Assembly (NCBI GenBank): GCA_035946955.1
Contig: DASYYE010000147.1
Span: forward strand, 1 to 40,252
Reading direction: 5' to 3'
Length of the DNA: 40,252 nt
From: DASYYE01 sp035946955
GTDB taxonomy: Bacteria; Actinomycetota; Actinomycetes; Streptosporangiales; Streptosporangiaceae
In this document: positions 31,493 to 39,636 of the stretch, one piece after another
How positions within the stretch are numbered: the stretch's first letter is position 1
Layout: each line of letters opens with the position of its first letter
Notes under the pieces: generated by a model
Seen by the model: the letters and a program-made list of their open reading frames with translations, nothing else
Told to the model about the DNA's origin: nothing
Database searches by the model: none
Made by a program: the position numbers and the translations under genes

Positions 31493-32533
31493 ATGGGGGA
31501 CGAGGACATAGCAGCGCTCTCGGTATTGAGGCTTCTGCTGAGAGACGGCCTGTTCTCGGGTTCGGCAGTGCAGGGGGAACTCAGGCTGAGTCGCGACAAG
31601 GTCAACTCGGCCATCTCATGGCTGATTGACAAGGGCCTGGTGCGGAGGAATGGGGATGGCGAACCTGTGCCCGTGCCAACGGAGGTGGCACTGGGAAACC
31701 TGGTCTCGGCCCAATTGGATAATGCCCTCGACCAGCTGGGCGAGTTGCGGCGGTTGCACCTGACGCTGGAAGCCTTGGCGCAGGCTCCGGTGGTCCACGG
31801 TGATGCCTCCGGCATCCAGACACAACTGCTGGTGGGGGGAGACGAGGTTGCCGAGGCCATGGGCCATGCCGCGAGGGCCGCACGTCACGAGATCCTGAGC
31901 ATCTACCCAGGTGCCCCGCCGCCTGTCGCGGTGCTCGATGGGCACATGGCCAGCTTCGGCCGGGCGCTCGCGTGTGGTGTGGCATTACGTGTGCTCCACA
32001 CCGAAGCCATGCAGCATGTCGCGCACGGCATCGCTTATCTGCGCCGGCTCCAGGAAGAGGGCGCACAAACGAGGGTCACCCCTGTCCTGCCATTCCAGCT
32101 CTTCCTTGTCGACGGCGCGGTCGCCCACCTGGCCGCCGAGCCGGCGGACGGCCGTGTCGTCACTCTCGCGGTAAAAGGGCAGCAGGTCGGCGCAATCGTT
32201 CGCGCCGTCTTCGAGTACTGCTGGACTGTCGGTGCAGACCCCGTCAGCGGGTTCGACCCAGCCGCCGCGCACGTCACGCTCTCCAAGCGGGAGTCCGCCA
32301 TCCTGCGGATGTTCGCCAACGGGCTGAAAGACGAGACAGTGGCTCGCCTGCTCGGCATTTCCTCGCGGACCCTGCGCCGGATGTCCTCGGAGATCATGGA
32401 AAAACTAGGCGCCGAGAGCAGGTTTCAGGCTGGCGTGAAAGCCGTTCAGTTCGGTCTTCTCAAAGACCCCGAGAATGACGGCGGGTGCCCCAATGCCACA
32501 GTGGTGGGGGAGACCGCGTCGTACGCGTGGTAG
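31493..32533 (+). CDS. LuxR-type regulator with N-terminal winged-helix (pathway activator candidate)
   Basis: 346 aa from ATG 31493 (GAGAGGA upstream); GTG 31478 is an alternative. The N-terminus (about 5-60) resembles a TrmB-like helix-turn-helix (LSVLRLLLRDGLFSGSAVQGELRLSRDKVNSAISWLIDKGLV). A middle region of about 150 aa resembles the phospholipase-D-like sensor of TrmB-type LuxR proteins. The C-terminal LuxR HTH (about 262-325) reads LSKRESAILRMFANGLKDETVARLLGISSRTLRRMSSEIMEKLGAESRFQAGVKA. It converges on the phosphinothricin operon, whose last gene ends 10 bp away. LuxR-type activators (BrpA, PrpA) control bialaphos-type clusters, so this is the likely pathway regulator; that role is inference. 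Confidence 0.85.
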   Translation: MGDEDIAALSVLRLLLRDGLFSGSAVQGELRLSRDKVNSAISWLIDKGLVRRNGDGEPVPVPTEVALGNLVSAQLDNALDQLGELRRLHLTLEALAQAPVVHGDASGIQTQLLVGGDEVAEAMGHAARAARHEILSIYPGAPPPVAVLDGHMASFGRALACGVALRVLHTEAMQHVAHGIAYLRRLQEEGAQTRVTPVLPFQLFLVDGAVAHLAAEPADGRVVTLAVKGQQVGAIVRAVFEYCWTVGADPVSGFDPAAAHVTLSKRESAILRMFANGLKDETVARLLGISSRTLRRMSSEIMEKLGAESRFQAGVKAVQFGLLKDPENDGGCPNATVVGETASYAW

Positions 32534-32543
32534 GCGGCCGTCC

Positions 32544-33299
32544 TCACGGGCGTGCGGAGTCCGCCTCCTGCACCGCCATGGCCAGCTCACGTACGAACGA
32601 TGCTGCCGTGTCACCTTCGCGCAGGAAGAAGTGGCCGCCGTCGAAGCGTGTCAGCCTGAATTCCCGGCTCGTGTGGTCCTGCCAGCCAGCCATGTCCGAT
32701 GCTGAGTAGTAGGGGTCGGTGCGCCCGAGCAGTGCGTGGATGTCGACGTCGAGCGGCTCGTCCTGCTGACACACGTAGCCCTCGAACGCCGCGAAGTCAG
32801 CGCGCAGGGTCGGCAGCATCAGTTCGAACAGTTCGTCGTCGTGGATGGCCGCGGCGGGTACACCACCCACGTCCTGGAGTCGTCTGCGGAAGTCTTCGGC
32901 GGTCCCGTCCGCATACGTGCGTTCGGTGCGGACCCGGTCGGGTGCGGGGTAGGAGGACACGGCCAGCGCCGACGGCAGAGCGTCCCCGGTGCGTCGCAGT
33001 GCCCGGGCCGTCTCGAAGGCCACCAGTGCCCCCATGCAGTCACCGAACAGCACGAACGGGAGAGGTGCCAGCCCGCGGACGGCACCCGCCACCGCGGCGG
33101 CGATCTCCCCCAGGTCGCTGAGTGCTGGCTCGGTGTACCGGTCGAGCCGGCCCGGCAGTTGCACCGCGCACAACTCGACCTGGCTGCCCAGTGGTGCGCG
33201 CCACGAGTCGAAGTCGCGGGCGCTGCCGCCCGCGCGTGGGATGCAGACGGTCCGTGCCACCGCGCCGGGGAGCGCCTCGCGCTGAATCCACCTGTTCAT
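32544..33299 (-). CDS. type II thioesterase with Cys in nucleophile position
   Basis: 251 aa from ATG 33299, overlapping the upstream deacetylase stop (ATGA). Alpha/beta-hydrolase fold of the NRPS/PKS editing type: IPRAGGSARDFDSW, AVQLPGR, then FVLFGDCMGALVAFE at 82-96, where the usual GHSMG reads GDCMG, so the nucleophile is C88. The acid is in LLGRTDPYYS and His in RFDGGHFFLRE. Type II enzymes remove wrong acyl groups from carrier proteins; phosphinothricin-tripeptide clusters carry stand-alone thioesterases that work with the single-module synthetases. Last gene of the leftward operon. The Cys codon is TGC and unambiguous. Confidence 0.9.
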   Translation of the reverse strand: MNRWIQREALPGAVARTVCIPRAGGSARDFDSWRAPLGSQVELCAVQLPGRLDRYTEPALSDLGEIAAAVAGAVRGLAPLPFVLFGDCMGALVAFETARALRRTGDALPSALAVSSYPAPDRVRTERTYADGTAEDFRRRLQDVGGVPAAAIHDDELFELMLPTLRADFAAFEGYVCQQDEPLDVDIHALLGRTDPYYSASDMAGWQDHTSREFRLTRFDGGHFFLREGDTAASFVRELAMAVQEADSARP

Positions 33300-34201
33300 G
33301 TCGCCACCGACGCCCTGCTGGCCGCAGAGCTCAGGAACCCGCCCGCAGCGGCCAGGGCCGCGCGCCCCTCGGGCAGGACCGGATGGAACCAGTGCCACAC
33401 ATGGAACATGTCCGGCCATTCCTCGAACGTCACCGGGACACCCGCCCGCACCGCGGCTGCGTGGAGGCCGCGTGCATCGTCCCAGAGGACCTCTTCGGTC
33501 CCGACCTGGATGAGCAGCGGGGGGAGCCCGGAGAGGTCCGCATGGACGGGCGACGCGAGCGGGTGGCGAGGGTCGGCACCAGCGAGGTAGCGCTCCGCCA
33601 TCTCACGCAGGTCACTGGTGTCCAGCAGGATTTCCCGGCCCGCCCGGTCGTGGTGGGACGCACCGGCGCACGCCAGGTCCGCCCAGGGGGAGATGCACAC
33701 AGCCGCCGCAGGCAGGGGGTCTCGCGCGTCACGCAGGACCTGCAATGCGGCGACCGCCAGCCCTGCCCCTGCCGAGTCCCCTGCGAGCAGGGTGTGGCTG
33801 GGCGGTATGCCCTGGGCCGGCAGCCACCTGCAGGCAGCCACAGCATCCTGCACCGCTGCGGGGAACGGTGACTCCGGCGGCCGCCGGTAGTGCAATGCCA
33901 GGACCGAGGCGCCGGCCGCGTCACCCAGTGCCGCGGACAGGTGCCGGTGCGACGCGGGTGAGCCCAGTGCGTACGAGCCACCGTGCAGGTAGAGCAGTAC
34001 GGGGTCACCGGGCCGGGCCGGGCGGACCCACTCGGCGGTGCATTCCCCGATCGCCACGGTCTCGCCTGGCGGGCAGCCCAGGTCACCGAATGACTGCTGC
34101 GCCCGGTCGTAGGCGAGCCGCCGCTCCGCCACGTCACCCTGGCGGGTGTGTGAGGTCAGGGCGATCAGTTCATGGACCAGGTCAAGTTCTGGCGATACCA
34201 A
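33296..34201 (-). CDS. alpha/beta hydrolase, N-acetyl-bialaphos/PTT deacetylase-like (Bah/Dea)
   Basis: 301 aa from TTG 34201, with GGAGGG 6 nt upstream, overlapping the pat stop by 20 bp; no ATG/GTG start fits. Hormone-sensitive-lipase family: oxyanion motif HGGS at 73-76, nucleophile S143 in GDSAG, acid E236 in VGTEEVLWDDA (Glu instead of the usual Asp) and H267 in DMFHVW. Length and position beside the acetyltransferase match Bah of S. hygroscopicus and Dea of S. viridochromogenes, which remove the N-acetyl group from the finished tripeptide to release the active antibiotic. Outside this context it would be called only an HSL-type esterase. Confidence 0.82.
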   Translation of the reverse strand: MVSPELDLVHELIALTSHTRQGDVAERRLAYDRAQQSFGDLGCPPGETVAIGECTAEWVRPARPGDPVLLYLHGGSYALGSPASHRHLSAALGDAAGASVLALHYRRPPESPFPAAVQDAVAACRWLPAQGIPPSHTLLAGDSAGAGLAVAALQVLRDARDPLPAAAVCISPWADLACAGASHHDRAGREILLDTSDLREMAERYLAGADPRHPLASPVHADLSGLPPLLIQVGTEEVLWDDARGLHAAAVRAGVPVTFEEWPDMFHVWHWFHPVLPEGRAALAAAGGFLSSAASRASVAT

Positions 34202-34778
34202 GGACGCCCTCCACTCGTAGGTCTCTGAACGGCCTGGTGGGAGTGGGTGGCTCGTCGCCGGTGGCGAACTCCCGCTGCCAGAAACCCACATCGTGCCAGC
34301 CGCCCAGCTTGTAGCCGGCTTTGCGGATGGTCCCGGCGTGGACGTACCCGAGGGACTCGTGCAGGCGCACGCTGGCCTCGTTGGGCAGCCCGATGACCGC
34401 CACGACGCTGCGGAAGCCCTGCGACTCCAGGGACGCGAGCAGGGACGAGTACAGCGCGCTGCCCAGTCCCATGCCACGGTGGTGGGGCGACACGTAGACC
34501 GTCGACTCCGCGCACCAGTCATAGGCGTTGCGGGACTTCCAGGGAGAGGAGTAGGCGACTCCGGCCACGCTGCCGTCAACGTCGGCGACGAGCCACGGAT
34601 ACTTGTCGCGGCAGCTCCGGAGGTCCGCTTCCCATTCCTGCGCTGTCTGCGGCTCCATGCGGAAGTTGACAGTGGTCGTCTCGATGTAGAAGTTGACGAT
34701 GTCACACACTGCCGCCATGTCCGCCGGGGTCGCGGCGCGGACCGCACCGGTCGCGGGTGCTGCGCTCACTGCATCCAT
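34182..34778 (-). CDS. pat: phosphinothricin N-acetyltransferase
   Basis: 198 aa from ATG 34778; GTG 34829 and GTG 34769 are possible. Strong similarity along its length to Bar/Pat as I know them: IVNFYIETTTVNFR, EWEADL, KYPWLVADVDGSVAGVAY, NAYDWCAESTVYVSP, VVAVIGLPNEASVRLHESLGY and GGWHDVGFWQ. Acetyl-CoA loop HRGMGLGS at 100-107; active-site E91 and H140 correspond to Bar's Glu and His. The enzyme acetylates (demethyl)phosphinothricin, protecting glutamine synthetase of the producer and supplying the acetylated substrate for the peptide synthetases. It lies 37 bp after the A-T synthetase gene and overlaps the deacetylase gene. Confidence 0.95.
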   Translation of the reverse strand: MDAVSAAPATGAVRAATPADMAAVCDIVNFYIETTTVNFRMEPQTAQEWEADLRSCRDKYPWLVADVDGSVAGVAYSSPWKSRNAYDWCAESTVYVSPHHRGMGLGSALYSSLLASLESQGFRSVVAVIGLPNEASVRLHESLGYVHAGTIRKAGYKLGGWHDVGFWQREFATGDEPPTPTRPFRDLRVEGVLGIART

Positions 34779-34815
34779 CCTTTGCTCGGCTCCGATCCGG
34801 GGTGTCACCAGCTTC

Positions 34816-36621
34816 CTATGGAAGGGCACTCAGCACGGCTTCGGCGAGCGCCACCACGGACGGTGTCTCGAAGATAACCGCGAGCGGCACCCGCACCTCG
34901 AACTCGTTGCGGACGCGGGAGATGACCCGCAGCGCGGAGATGGAAGTCCCGCCGAGGGAGAAGAAGTCGTCATCGGGCGCCACGTTCGTGACTCCGAGGA
35001 CCTCGCCCCAGATCTGGGCGACCCGGCTGGTAACGAGCGCGGCGCGCTCCAGTGCGGCCGTCTCGGCAGGCTGCGGCGCGGCTTCGTGGGGCACGGCGGT
35101 GCGCCCGGCGACGGGGCTGGGCAGGGCCTTGCGGTCTACCTTGCCATTGCGCGTCCTCGGCAACCCCGGCATCAGCACCACCGAGGCGGGCACCCACGGC
35201 GTCGGCAGGTCCACGGCGAGCTGCTGACGGATGGTGGCGGCTGTCAGAGCGGGGTCCGTGCACACCACGTAGGCGGCGAGTTCGGTACCGCCGTCTTCCG
35301 GGGCGTCATAGGGGACCACCACTGCTTCGCCGACGCCGGGGACGGCCGTCACGCGCGCCTCGACTTCGACGGTCTCGACCCGGTAGCCGCGCACCTTGAC
35401 CATCCCGTCGCCACGGCCAAGGTGCACGAGGCTGCCCGAGGGGTCGAGGTACCCCCGGTCTCCGCTCCGGAACTCCGCAACCCCGTCGACCTGCTCGGTG
35501 AGGGGGCGCGGGCCTTCGTCCGTCCACAATGCCGGGCGCACGTAGGCACTGCGGACCGCGATCTGGCCAGCCCCCCCGGGTGGCACCGGCGCGCCCGCCT
35601 CGTCCAGCACACGGACCGCCACGCCCGGCACCGGCCCGCCGACCGGCACGGGGTCCGGGATGTCGTCGCCCGGCCGGACGAGGTACAGACGTGTCAGCCC
35701 CGTCTCGGTCGAGTTGAGCCCCACCGCCACCGTCACCTCCCCCAGGAGCCGCCGTGCCAGGGCGACGTCGCTGGCGTGCACCGGTTCGCCGCCGAGGTAG
35801 GCCAGCCGGACCCCCGGCACGGGTACGGCCGTGTCCGCCGCGGTGCCAGCCTGCCGCAGGAACGAGGGGAAGGAGTAGTAGATGGTGACCCCTGCGCGCT
35901 CCAGCCGGGCGCCGATGTCCATCACACCGTCGTGCTGGAAGGAGTGCGGCACCAGTGCCGCGCCATTGACGAGGGCGATATAGACGTTGGAGATGGCCGC
36001 GATGAAGCCGTCCGCACTGATCAATGTGACGCGGTCACCTGGCCCGATGCCGAGTGCTTCGTGGCGGTCGACGTTCTGGCGCATGTCGGTGCGTGTCTGC
36101 ACGATGCCCTTGGGCGTGCCCGTCGAGCCGGAGGTGTACAGCACATAGGCCCATTGGTCCGCGCTGATGGCCAGGCGGGGACGGCCGCTGCCGGCTGCGG
36201 AGCCTCCCAGACCGCCGACCTCGACGTGTGACCTCCCCCCCGCTGCATGGGCCGGGGCAGGGTCGTCGGTGACCACCAGCGTTGCGCCGAGCTGGCGGAG
36301 GATCTCGCGGTTGCGCGGGGCTGGGTGGTGCGGGTTGACGGGGACGTAGAACTTGCCTGCTTTGAGTACCCCCATGCAGGCGGCCAGCATCCACGCCGGG
36401 TCCCGCACCATCAGCGGCACCGGCTCCGGCCCTTCGCCGCGGCGGTCCAGCAGTATCGCCGCGACCGCGTTGGCCCGCGCGTCGAGTTCGCGGTAACTCA
36501 CCGTCCCGCTGGCCAGGACGACGGCTGGCCGGTCCGGTCCGGTGTCTACCCGGTCCTCGAAGGCGGCGACGACCGGGCATGCCGTCAGCGTCGACGTGGC
36601 CGATCTTGTGGAGACCGTCAT
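34816..36621 (-). CDS. phsA: stand-alone NRPS adenylation-thiolation protein (PhsA-like)
   Basis: 601 aa from ATG 36621, one base after the pms stop. Adenylation domain 1-520 with core motifs A3 LYTSGSTGTPKG, A5 NSTETG, A7/A8 SGDRGYLDPSGSLVHLG and KVRGYRVE, and A10 RTRNGKVDRKAL. Carrier domain from about 535 with S560 in LGGTSISAL as the phosphopantetheine site. No condensation domain, as in PhsA, the first PTT synthetase, which activates N-acetyl-demethylphosphinothricin. Partner synthetases PhsB and PhsC, which add the two C-terminal residues (Ala-Ala in bialaphos, Ala-Leu in phosalacine), are not in the window. The A-T build is certain; the PhsA identity rests on neighbours. Confidence 0.87.
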   Translation of the reverse strand: MTVSTRSATSTLTACPVVAAFEDRVDTGPDRPAVVLASGTVSYRELDARANAVAAILLDRRGEGPEPVPLMVRDPAWMLAACMGVLKAGKFYVPVNPHHPAPRNREILRQLGATLVVTDDPAPAHAAGGRSHVEVGGLGGSAAGSGRPRLAISADQWAYVLYTSGSTGTPKGIVQTRTDMRQNVDRHEALGIGPGDRVTLISADGFIAAISNVYIALVNGAALVPHSFQHDGVMDIGARLERAGVTIYYSFPSFLRQAGTAADTAVPVPGVRLAYLGGEPVHASDVALARRLLGEVTVAVGLNSTETGLTRLYLVRPGDDIPDPVPVGGPVPGVAVRVLDEAGAPVPPGGAGQIAVRSAYVRPALWTDEGPRPLTEQVDGVAEFRSGDRGYLDPSGSLVHLGRGDGMVKVRGYRVETVEVEARVTAVPGVGEAVVVPYDAPEDGGTELAAYVVCTDPALTAATIRQQLAVDLPTPWVPASVVLMPGLPRTRNGKVDRKALPSPVAGRTAVPHEAAPQPAETAALERAALVTSRVAQIWGEVLGVTNVAPDDDFFSLGGTSISALRVISRVRNEFEVRVPLAVIFETPSVVALAEAVLSALP

Positions 36622-36622
36622 C

Positions 36623-37939
36623 TCAGGTGCTGCTCCCGTCCTCGGCGAACGCCTTGGCCACCACGGGTTCGAGCTCGTGCCAGTCCACGGCGGTGACCCG
36701 GCCAGAGTCCCACTGCCCGTCGAGCCAGGCCAAGACCTCCGCGACGCGTGGGTCGCCCTTTTCGAGCTGGCGGCCGAGCCGCTTGCCGAGGACGAAGATC
36801 AGTCCTGCCTGACCGGAGTCCTTGGTGAGCGCCACGTCCAGTTCCCTGCCGGTGAGCAAGGGAGCGTTGAACGGCGCATACATCCACCAGAACTTGTTCA
36901 GCCCGTCGGCGTGGATCCCGGCGCGGGTCACATAGGCGTCCCGGCCGAACAGCGGGTACTTCGGCGATGGGCCGGCGCCGATGTCCTCGTAGAGCGCCAC
37001 GAGCTTGTTCACCGCAGGGAGGTTGAGACGTTCCCCTGGCCAGTAGCCCATCCCCAGCAGGTGGACCATGACCGCTTCGAGTGGGGCGTTCCCCGTCCGC
37101 TCACCGGTTCCCAGTGTGGTCCCGCTGATCACGGCGCAGCCTTCCTTGATGGCGGCGAGGCAGTTGGCGACCACGAGCCAGGTGTCGTTGTGCGGGTGGA
37201 ACTCGATCTGGGTGGGCGTCAGCCCGAGGCCACGCAGCAGCCTGACCCAGCGGGGGACGCTGCGCGGCAGGGCGACCTCGTCGTAGGGCAGCCCGATGCC
37301 CATCGTGTCGCAGACCCGGAAGCGTGGCCGCAGCGAGGTTGGGTAATGCTCGGCGATCCGCAGTACCTCCTCGACCAGGGCACTCACGAAGTCCACTGAT
37401 GCGCGGGTGGTGTCCTCCAGGTGGACGCGGGGACGGATGCCGTGGTCGAGCGCGATCGTGACCGCCTCGAGGTACATCTCCGCCGCTGTGGTGCGGCCGC
37501 CGGTGCCGAACTTGTGGAAGGTGTGGTAGTCCGAAGCGGAGCTCAGCAGCCCCGTCTCGCGGACGCCGATCTCCTTGATGAGCATGACGTCCTCGCGGCG
37601 GCCCCGGATCCATGTGGTGGGCTCGATGGGCGCTCCGTCGGCGTGGCGGTCCAGGGCGTAGCGCAGTGCCTCGCGGTCGCTGTCACGGTAGGGGAAGAAC
37701 TCGGCGTGCCTGATGACGCCGGAGTCGCCCGTCACCTCGCACAGGATGTCGTAGATGCGGCGGCTCGTGTCCAGGGAGAGCGGCAGGCCCCCCTGCTGGC
37801 CGTCGCGGTGGGTGGTCTCCGACAGCCACACCTGGTCCGGTAGCGCGGCCGGACGCTGCCCGTCCTGCCACACCCACTGGGGGAACGCGTCCCGGGGGAA
37901 GGCATCGAGGAAGTACTCGGGCGCTGCGGGGTTCTCCAT
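36623..37939 (-). CDS. pms: phosphinomethylmalate synthase (HMGL/isopropylmalate-synthase-like)
   Basis: 438 aa from ATG 37939, two bases after the phpK stop. DRE-TIM metallolyase fold: SETTHRDGQQGG at 40-51 (Glu where most relatives have the first Asp), metal-binding FHPHNDTW, and GTTLGTGERTGNAPLE. The C-terminus has the GIHADGLNK region but no leucine-sensing regulatory domain, so it is not LeuA. Pms condenses phosphinopyruvate with acetyl-CoA to phosphinomethylmalate, the citrate-like step of phosphinothricin assembly. The gene is adjacent to phpK and an A-T synthetase, as expected for this pathway. Homocitrate or Re-citrate synthase activity is the alternative. Confidence 0.87.
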   Translation of the reverse strand: MENPAAPEYFLDAFPRDAFPQWVWQDGQRPAALPDQVWLSETTHRDGQQGGLPLSLDTSRRIYDILCEVTGDSGVIRHAEFFPYRDSDREALRYALDRHADGAPIEPTTWIRGRREDVMLIKEIGVRETGLLSSASDYHTFHKFGTGGRTTAAEMYLEAVTIALDHGIRPRVHLEDTTRASVDFVSALVEEVLRIAEHYPTSLRPRFRVCDTMGIGLPYDEVALPRSVPRWVRLLRGLGLTPTQIEFHPHNDTWLVVANCLAAIKEGCAVISGTTLGTGERTGNAPLEAVMVHLLGMGYWPGERLNLPAVNKLVALYEDIGAGPSPKYPLFGRDAYVTRAGIHADGLNKFWWMYAPFNAPLLTGRELDVALTKDSGQAGLIFVLGKRLGRQLEKGDPRVAEVLAWLDGQWDSGRVTAVDWHELEPVVAKAFAEDGSST

Positions 37940-37941
37940 CG

Positions 37942-39585
37942 TCAGTACTGCCTCTCTGCTGTCTGGTACCGGGCGGGCTGGAGCTTCAGGCCGGCCACGA
38001 AGCCGCGGAGCCTGTGCTCTGCCTCCGCTGTTGCTTCCGGGGCGCTGTCGATAACGTTGGCCGTGGTCAGCGGCTTGGCGAGGGTGAGGAACGTGACGAT
38101 GTCCGCGGCGCTCATGCCCTTGCCCAGGAGGTAGGGAACCCCCCAGAAGTCGAGGCCGTTGACTGGCATCCAGGCCGCGTTGCCGACTGAGTGGAATATC
38201 TCGTCGGCGGCGTCGAGCGCCTGCCGGTGCGTCATCGTGTCGTGTGACCAGGTGTGGCCGTTCCCGGTCAGGCCGAACTCGGCAGCACGGGCATGGACTG
38301 GTGTGGCGTGCAGGTAGTACCAGTGGTTGACGGTGAAGGTGTCCGGCCCGTTGCTGTTGATGAAGTCGATGGTGTTCCGTATGGTCTGCGGGCTCTCGCC
38401 GGGGAAGCCGATCACGAACGACGCGTGCGTGAAGATGCCCCGTGCCTTGAGTTGCTCGATCCCGTACCGGTAGTGGTCCGTGGTCGCACGCTTGTCCATG
38501 TTCACCAGGACCCGGTCGTCGCCGGACTCGATGCCCAGCAGTACACCCCGGCAGCCCGAGTCATACATGAGGTCGTAGACGTCGGGCTCTCTCGCGTGCC
38601 CGCACCGGAAGTACGAGAACCATTCGATGCCGAAGTCGCGGCGGACCATCATCCGGCACAGGTCTTTGAAGCGCCGCATGGGTACGTTGAACGTGTCGTC
38701 GATGAATGCGACGCGGGTGACTCCGAGCGCGGCGAGCTCTTCGAGCTCCCGCTCGACGGTGTCGAGGCTGGCCAGGGTGAGCGCGCCAGCCCGTTCCGGA
38801 TAGTCGCAGAAGGCACAGCTAAAGGCGCAGCTCCGGGCAGTGCGGGTGGACAGCGTGGGGCCGAGGATCCCACGGTCGAAGCGGGGCCAGCGGACCGCGC
38901 AGGCGTTGAGGTCGTTGTTCTCAGGTCGTCTGCGGGTCAGCTGCCACCCGCCCTGCGCCGACCGGAGGAACACGTTCGGCACCGTCTGCGGGTCACGGTT
39001 CCCGGTGATCGTCTCGACCAGTGCGGCCAGGGTGGCCTCTCCTTGGGACTCCCAGACGTAGTAGTTGGCGCCGACCCGGTCGAAGAACCTGTCGAGCTTG
39101 TCACCACGTCCGGCGCGGCACTGGTTGTCGACCAGCGGGCCACCGACGATGATCGGGACTGTGGCGTTGTGCTGCCGGATGAACCGGACGATCTCGATGA
39201 CCGGCGCAGGCATCATGTAGAACGTCGTCGTGATAGCCACCGACGCGGGACCGTCGGCCAGCAGCTTCGCGAGTTCCTCACGCTCGAAGGTGAAGCTGTT
39301 GACGAAGCCGGCGCGCAAGCCACGCTCTTCGAGGTAGTTGACGAGGTAGAGGGTGCCGAGGCTCGGCAGTTCGGAGACCGTGTAACCACCGGAGTGCCCG
39401 GCCTCTTCGCGGGCGAGGCTGAAGGCGTCCAGGTAGGAATAGTGGCTGGCGCCGAAGGAGACCTTCATGCGCAGCATGCTCCGGATGGGCGCGGGCAGCT
39501 CGCCTTCTGCGAACTCCAGGGCCGCCTGCAACTCTTCCCCCGACATGTCGGTCTCGTGGTATCCGACGATGACGCAGTCCTTCAC
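37942..39585 (-). CDS. phpK: cobalamin-dependent radical SAM P-methyltransferase
   Basis: 547 aa from GTG 39585, which has AAAGGAG 7 nt upstream; GTG 39612 lacks such a site. N-terminal B12-binding-like Rossmann domain (about 50-200: SITTT-type SVAITTTFYMMPAPVIEIVRF, IIVGGPLVD). Radical SAM domain with C253-xxx-C257-xx-C260 (SCAFSCAFCDYPE) ligating the 4Fe-4S cluster, then VAFIDDTFNVPMRRF, GCRGVLLGIESGDDRVL, and ASFVIGFPGES. This class methylates carbon or phosphorus; PhpK transfers a methyl to the phosphorus of N-acetyl-demethylphosphinothricin, forming the C-P-C bond. Context with pat and pms makes PhpK the clear identity. Confidence 0.9.
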   Translation of the reverse strand: MKDCVIVGYHETDMSGEELQAALEFAEGELPAPIRSMLRMKVSFGASHYSYLDAFSLAREEAGHSGGYTVSELPSLGTLYLVNYLEERGLRAGFVNSFTFEREELAKLLADGPASVAITTTFYMMPAPVIEIVRFIRQHNATVPIIVGGPLVDNQCRAGRGDKLDRFFDRVGANYYVWESQGEATLAALVETITGNRDPQTVPNVFLRSAQGGWQLTRRRPENNDLNACAVRWPRFDRGILGPTLSTRTARSCAFSCAFCDYPERAGALTLASLDTVERELEELAALGVTRVAFIDDTFNVPMRRFKDLCRMMVRRDFGIEWFSYFRCGHAREPDVYDLMYDSGCRGVLLGIESGDDRVLVNMDKRATTDHYRYGIEQLKARGIFTHASFVIGFPGESPQTIRNTIDFINSNGPDTFTVNHWYYLHATPVHARAAEFGLTGNGHTWSHDTMTHRQALDAADEIFHSVGNAAWMPVNGLDFWGVPYLLGKGMSAADIVTFLTLAKPLTTANVIDSAPEATAEAEHRLRGFVAGLKLQPARYQTAERQY

Positions 39586-39636
39586 CGGCTGGCTCCTTTC
39601 CCCGCTGGACACGGTGTGGGATGGCTGGACGTGATG

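Noticed and set aside
34202..34747. N-terminal extension of the deacetylase-like hydrolase
   Set aside because: It is a shadow frame of pat (Ser/Arg/Pro-rich); hydrolase homology begins at about 34201.
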